Below, one piece after another: positions 59,801 to 64,000 of a stretch of DNA of 64,000 nucleotides. Origin of the DNA: Begonia masoniana. Its lineage: Eukaryota; Streptophyta; Magnoliopsida; Cucurbitales; Begoniaceae. The notes beneath the pieces are model-generated. The model did not search any database. It was not told the DNA's origin and was given only the letters and a program-made list of their open reading frames with translations. Both the position numbers and the translations under genes were made by a program. The number at the start of each line of letters is the position of its first letter. Within the stretch, counting starts at the first letter, position 1. The DNA lies in assembly GCA_022432975.1 (NCBI GenBank), contig CM039505.1:25241825-25305824 (forward strand), written 5' to 3'.

Positions 59801-61051
59801 TGTCTCGAGTAGAACGATTTCTACTCGAGAGGTACGATGAAGTGTCTCGAGTAGAACGATTTCTACTCGAGAGGTACGATGAAGTGTCTCGAGTAGAACG
59901 ATTTCTACTCGAGAGGTACGATGAAGTGTCTCGAGTAGAACGATTTCTACTCGAGAGGTACGATGAAGTGTCTCGAGTAGAACGATTTCTACTCGAGAGG
60001 TACGATGAAGTGTCTCGAGTAGAACGATTTCTACTCGAGAGGTACGATGAAGTGTCTCGAGTAGAACGATTTCTACTCGAGAGGTACGATGAAGTGTCTC
60101 GAGTAGAACGATTTCTACTCGAGAGGTACGATGAAGTGTCTCGAGTAGAACGATTTCTACTCGAGAGGTACGATGAAGTGTCTCGAGTAGAACGATTTCT
60201 ACTCGAGAGGTACGATGAAGTGTCTCGAGTAGAACGATTTCTACTCGAGAGGTACGATGAAGTGTCTCGAGTAGAACGATTTCTACTCGAGAGGTACGAT
60301 GAAGTGTCTCGAGTAGAACGATTTCTACTCGAGAGGTACGATGAAGTGTCTCGAGTAGAACGATTTCTACTCGAGAGGTACGATGAAGTGTCTCGAGTAG
60401 AACGATTTCTACTCGAGAGGTACGATGAAGTGTCTCGAGTAGAACGATTTCTACTCGAGAGGTACGATGAAGTGTCTCGAGTAGAACGATTTCTACTCGA
60501 GAGGTACGATGAAGTGTCTCGAGTAGAACGATTTCTACTCGAGAGGTACGATGAAGTGTTAGCAAGTGAGCTTGATGAGGAAGCCAGGACTAGGAAGCAG
60601 TCGGCGAGGTTCGAGGTATGCCGGTGCAGGTATTTGTCGGGGCATCTCGGCCATGGTCTTTGGGAAAATGTGGGCGGAACGGTATTTTGGATTGTAGTTA
60701 GTTTTCAACTATTTTTGAATTCATGATATTTGGAGGTTTGTAAGAGTTGTCGTTTTGGTGGATTGTTGTATAAAAGACTGTGTTTTATAACGTTGTAAAT
60801 AATATTTTGAAACTGTTTCGAGTATGTTTTATAAACCGTTGGATTTTCAGGATTTGGTTTTGGAAATTTTAGTCGTTATGCCGCTTGTTTTTTTCGTATA
60901 GTAAGCAACGTTGGGTTCATTTGTTTCCTCGTTTTTACTAATATTTTTGGAGTTGAGATTTTAACAAAAAATTATTTTTAAATTACGTTTTAAACGTGGG
61001 ATTGGTTAGCAAAGTAGTGCACCAAGCCAGGGTGGGTTCGGGGGCGTTACA
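56802..61051 (+). mobile_element. Solo LTR E, 4250 bp, TAAGC target duplication, with a 42-bp array
   Basis: It starts TGTAACACCCAG and ends GGGGGCGTTACA; TAAGC lies at 56797-56801 and 61052-61056. Without the 49-copy array it is about 2.19 kb, like the other LTRs. The leader module is partly visible: donor TTG/GTGAGT near 57853, acceptor GTGCTAG ending 58250, a 42-nt micro-exon (58251-58292), donor AAG/GTAAGT-like at 58293, and inner block GGCCTACACCATGG (58324-58337). Its expected partner near the array is not found. Confidence 0.95.
58498..60555. repeat. 42-bp tandem array, 49 copies, each unit a small hairpin
   Basis: Exactly 49 units of 42 bp, identical apart from a few changes in the first three. 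Each contains CTCGAGTAGA, six bases, then TCTACTCGAG, a perfect 10-bp inverted repeat with an XhoI site in each arm. Because 42 is a multiple of three and the unit lacks stops in some frames on both strands, frames of about 700 codons stay open in both directions (repeating SRVERFLLERYDEV on +, HRTSRVEIVLLET on -). Nothing else supports a protein. Confidence 0.97.
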
Positions 61052-61056
61052 TAAGC

Positions 61057-63216
61057 TAAGACTCCTAGAACTGTGTTGTCTGACATTGGTCTCATAACCG
61101 CATCCCCTACAATCAATCGGTCTAAACATGTCTTTGCTTATGCATCATGTACTGCCAAATTCCTAAGTCTCCAATGAAATAACCTCTAACTGTGCGTTTC
61201 GACACTTGATAATTTGCGCATGCCTTGGTCTCCACTTAATCATCCATAAGTTAGACTTTCTAACTCTTCTAATTGGCCTTACTTTCAGGTTTCCCTCGAT
61301 CAAAGCTCATTTCAAATTCTCAATATCTTAACAAGGCTAACTTCAGAGTTTTCCTTAATCAACGTTTTCCTTAGTTATACCCTTTTGAAAAGAGCCGTAC
61401 ATACGCTTCCTAACATCAATTGGATTGACTATCGTCTAAAGATTTCTACAAACTCCTGGGCTATAACCCAAACTTCTACGTAAATCCATCAACTTTACCC
61501 ATAGTCGTAATGTATGCCAACTCAAATTTCCACATTTCCTCTAGTAATGATCTCACATAAACTATTTCGTCAATGGTATCCAAAGTCACACACTTCCCTA
61601 GGCATTTCACCAATCTCGGTAACTATCTCAGTGTGGTTTTCACACCCAAAGTTTCCCTTTGCTATCTCTCACCAGCTAGATCATCGAAAATACCTTCACG
61701 GTCTCAATGGGTCCAACTAGGAGCTAAAGTTGCTACTACCCTAAGATCATGGTTCATTTGTAAGCTGGATCATATAAATGGCTTTGAACTTAAATATCTC
61801 CTCCCAATCTTGTCCTTGTAATTTCAAAAATTTAGAAACATCACTTCATTAAGGTTTACTGTCCTAGTTCCTCGAATACTGATGTTTCTACATCCTACTT
61901 GGAGGTAAGCCTCACGTATGTGATTCTTAACTTAAACTATATCAATTATAGACTCACAACTTCACTCTTGTACTCTTGAACAAAAAATTTCACAATCTTT
62001 TACTTGTTACATTTTTTTATAATCGATACTCACTTTTATCGAATTGTCATACCTTCCAACCATCGCACCTGTTGTACTATATTTGCTCTATATACTCTGA
62101 TCAAGCAGCACCAAATGCCTGACGCGATTACTATTTATTGATTACCTTTAACTTCACTAAGTCTCCCTCTATAGTAACAAAAATTTGAAGTGCTCACAAT
62201 TCATCGCGGTTACACTAGGTCATTCATCTTGATGCTTAACCATCTCATTCTAAAGTTCCCCATCATCCTATACTTAACCTACTGTATTCTCACCACTATC
62301 GCACCAGAACATAACCCACGTACTTTCCCTAACGGTTATCACCTCAACCCAACTACAATCTTAAACGTATGGTCATCAACCCTTCTTTGACTAACCATAC
62401 CCCCTTTTATGGCCAAAATCTTTAAAAATCTAAAATCGTTAATTCATTATCGTTACTTCCTCAGTAAGAAACATATATCACTAATCTCACTATATCATAG
62501 GGTATGTTATAACACTCTTCTTTCCCTTAGCTTCTCTTACAATCATTCTTCCTCTAGCATTCTAACACAATCATCCCCTTGCTAAGTTAACATCATACCT
62601 GAGGTTCCCGTAAATTGGTAAGCGACACCGAATTCTATAAGAGCAAAATCCTTGGGAAAACTTCCATCTGGCGCCCCTACTACATCGAGTAGTCCTTGAT
62701 CACAAGACCCTATTTGTTACCTCAGGAGCATCAGTCTGTACCTATCTTACATTCTGACACTTCATACACTCAATTTTAGATTCTAATACAGATTCGAACG
62801 TAGGGTCCTAGACCCTTCAATCGATCATAGTTCTCGAGTCAACGTGTCCCAAACGAAATCCAACTTTTGAGCATTTTAATAATATCTTGTAGGGTATACA
62901 TATATTTTATGGGCGTCTTATTATTTGAGGTCATCCTTCTACCCATGAGCTAGCTATTCTTAAATTTATCCTTGCCCGAAGGAACCTTCTCATCCGGTAG
63001 ATCCTTTCACTTCAAGGAAAATAACAATTAAAATAAGAATAACCCTAAGTACTTCCCATCTGCCTTCTAACAAAAATAATCCTATCAACCTGTAATCTAT
63101 CAACAAGGTAATAGATCATAAATCAATACTTATTTCGCACTGAGGCAATACCCAATTAAATCACTTTAAATCCTCACTCTGAACTACATCTTTATTCTAA
63201 CATTCTTTATTTCATT
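61057..63216 (-). other. Non-coding 3' internal region of RT3
   Basis: Between gag and the 3' LTR I find no reverse transcriptase, RNase H or integrase motif on the minus strand. The length (about 2.4 kb including 56594-56801) is too short for pol. The phrase TCCACTTAATCATCCATAAGTTA (61231) links it to 22828-23175. RT3 is therefore probably another gag-only element that uses chromovirus-type LTRs. Short open frames on the plus strand here are not supported. Confidence 0.6.
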
Positions 63217-64000
63217 AACCGCCACTATGAAATTGTACCTGATCTTCCTGCTGGTCGTTCGGTACCAACGACGCTGCGTGTCGCAACCTCTGGTGCAACC
63301 ATTACCGGGCCTCTATTCTGTCTTAGGCAATTATATGTGCTATGACCTTCTTCATTACATTTGTAACATCAGCCTGAACTCGCTTTACACTTACCAAAAT
63401 TATTTTTCTTACACCATAGGCATTGGGGTTTGTGCAAAGGCCCTTGTACACGTTTCTGTCGACTTCGTTCAATTTTCTCCTTGTCAATCCTCTTTACTCC
63501 CCTAATTGGTTGTTGCCTTTGTTCTAGTTGGTGTGGTTGAAAACCCCTGAGGAACCTCTCAATGGACTCCACCTTTGATTTTTATTCTTAAGCTCAATTT
63601 CTTCCACCTCTAAAGCTTTGGCAACCACGTCTGAATATGATACATTCTGATCTCCGGATATCTTCACACCTCTATATATTTCTTCCTTTAACCCTTGCAC
63701 AAAATGATAGATCTTGCTTTCGTTCTCCCCCATTAGATGGCTGACAAAACAGGTTAACGCTTCAAAATCTCTAACATACTCTGTTACCAAACCCGTCTGT
63801 CTAAGCTGGGTGAAATCCGACATCTTATTTGCCCACATGGCACTGTAGAAGTATTCATCAAAACACAACTTATTGATTGGTCCCCACAACATTTCCCCAA
63901 CATTAGTCGTGGTCTGGACGGTGTCCTACTAAAGTTTTGCGTCACGCTCGAGATGCAACGCGGTATAAAAAACCTTCTCTACGTCCTTCACCTTAGCAAG
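63217..64000 (-). pseudogene. RT3 gag (broken, runs off the window)
   Basis: From the right edge leftwards: the gag core with GEMLWGPINKLCFDEYFY (about 63890), FTQLRQTGLVTEYVRDFEAL (about 63810), HFVQGLKEEIYRG (about 63700) and AKALEVEEIE (about 63610). A basic linker follows, then a CCHC knuckle CYKCNEEGHSTYNC near 63340 that is preceded by a TGA. Stops also occur near 63930. It ends at about 63217. The gag matches the chromovirus gag type of RT1 and RT2. Confidence 0.88.

Noticed and set aside
58445..60726. Open frames of 706 (-) and 700 (+) codons as a giant repeat protein gene
   Set aside because: The 42-bp array is open on both strands by unit length and composition. It lies inside a solo LTR with no flanking coding sequence.
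63227..63505. 92-codon plus-strand frame near the right edge
   Set aside because: It is antisense to the RT3 gag zinc-knuckle region.

Overview
The window is plant nuclear DNA from a repeat-rich, probably heterochromatic region. The evidence is a dense nest of Ty3/gypsy LTR retrotransposons of the chromovirus type (integrase followed by a chromodomain-like tail, LTRs starting TGTAAC and ending TTACA or GTCACA, 5-bp target site duplications). There are also a Ty1/copia remnant, a hAT transposase remnant, a foldback/MULE-like element and four large tandem arrays. I found no intact host gene, tRNA, rRNA or CRISPR. The species cannot be named from this sequence; a flowering plant is the safe statement.

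Layout. 1-11771: retrotransposon RT1 (+), its gag-pol (1126-5157) broken by stops, frameshifts and a 763-bp T-rich tract. It is flanked on both sides by arrays of one identical 61-bp unit; the right LTR also holds 105 copies of a 26-bp unit. 11772-13917 and 15891-18079: two related LTRs without internal regions (A and B), with unassigned DNA between them. 18172-42738: a foldback/MULE-like element with a 9-bp target duplication, split by retrotransposon RT2 (19083-42104, duplication ATCTA). RT2 itself carries two minus-strand LTR elements in its 5' LTR (20253-25583), a gag-only element in its gag (26991-33421, duplication CCAGT), and a solo LTR in its 3' LTR (38983 to about 41609). 43385-44045: decayed copia reverse transcriptase (-). 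44097-46411: 5' part of a hAT transposon with a nested hAT-like MITE. 46412-64000: minus-strand retrotransposon RT3, its 3' LTR loaded with solo LTRs nested three deep (47477-54916, 48659-53680, 49578-52426). Its internal region is split by a further solo LTR (56802-61051) carrying 49 copies of a 42-bp unit, and its gag lies at the right edge.

The most interesting signal is shared by nearly all these LTRs although they are otherwise dissimilar. Each carries what looks like a two-intron transcribed leader: a donor, a TTTAG or similar acceptor, a 35-55 nt micro-exon ending in CAG/GTAAGT, then a 480-800 nt intron ending TGTAG/GTG. A block 20-40 nt inside the second intron (CCTACATCAC...) is the reverse complement of the block that straddles its 3' end (...GTGATGTAGG). 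Between LTR families the two halves change together (for example CCTACACCATAG with CTATGGTGTAGG), as expected of an RNA stem under selection. I know of no description of such a module. A second theme is that the 61-bp satellite is visibly an amplified piece of LTR: degenerate single units sit in the LTRs at 39240-39690, 13180-13600, 17280-17770 and 48990-49430.

Boundaries given with target duplications are well supported. Family names, splicing and satellite origin are inference from reading alone.
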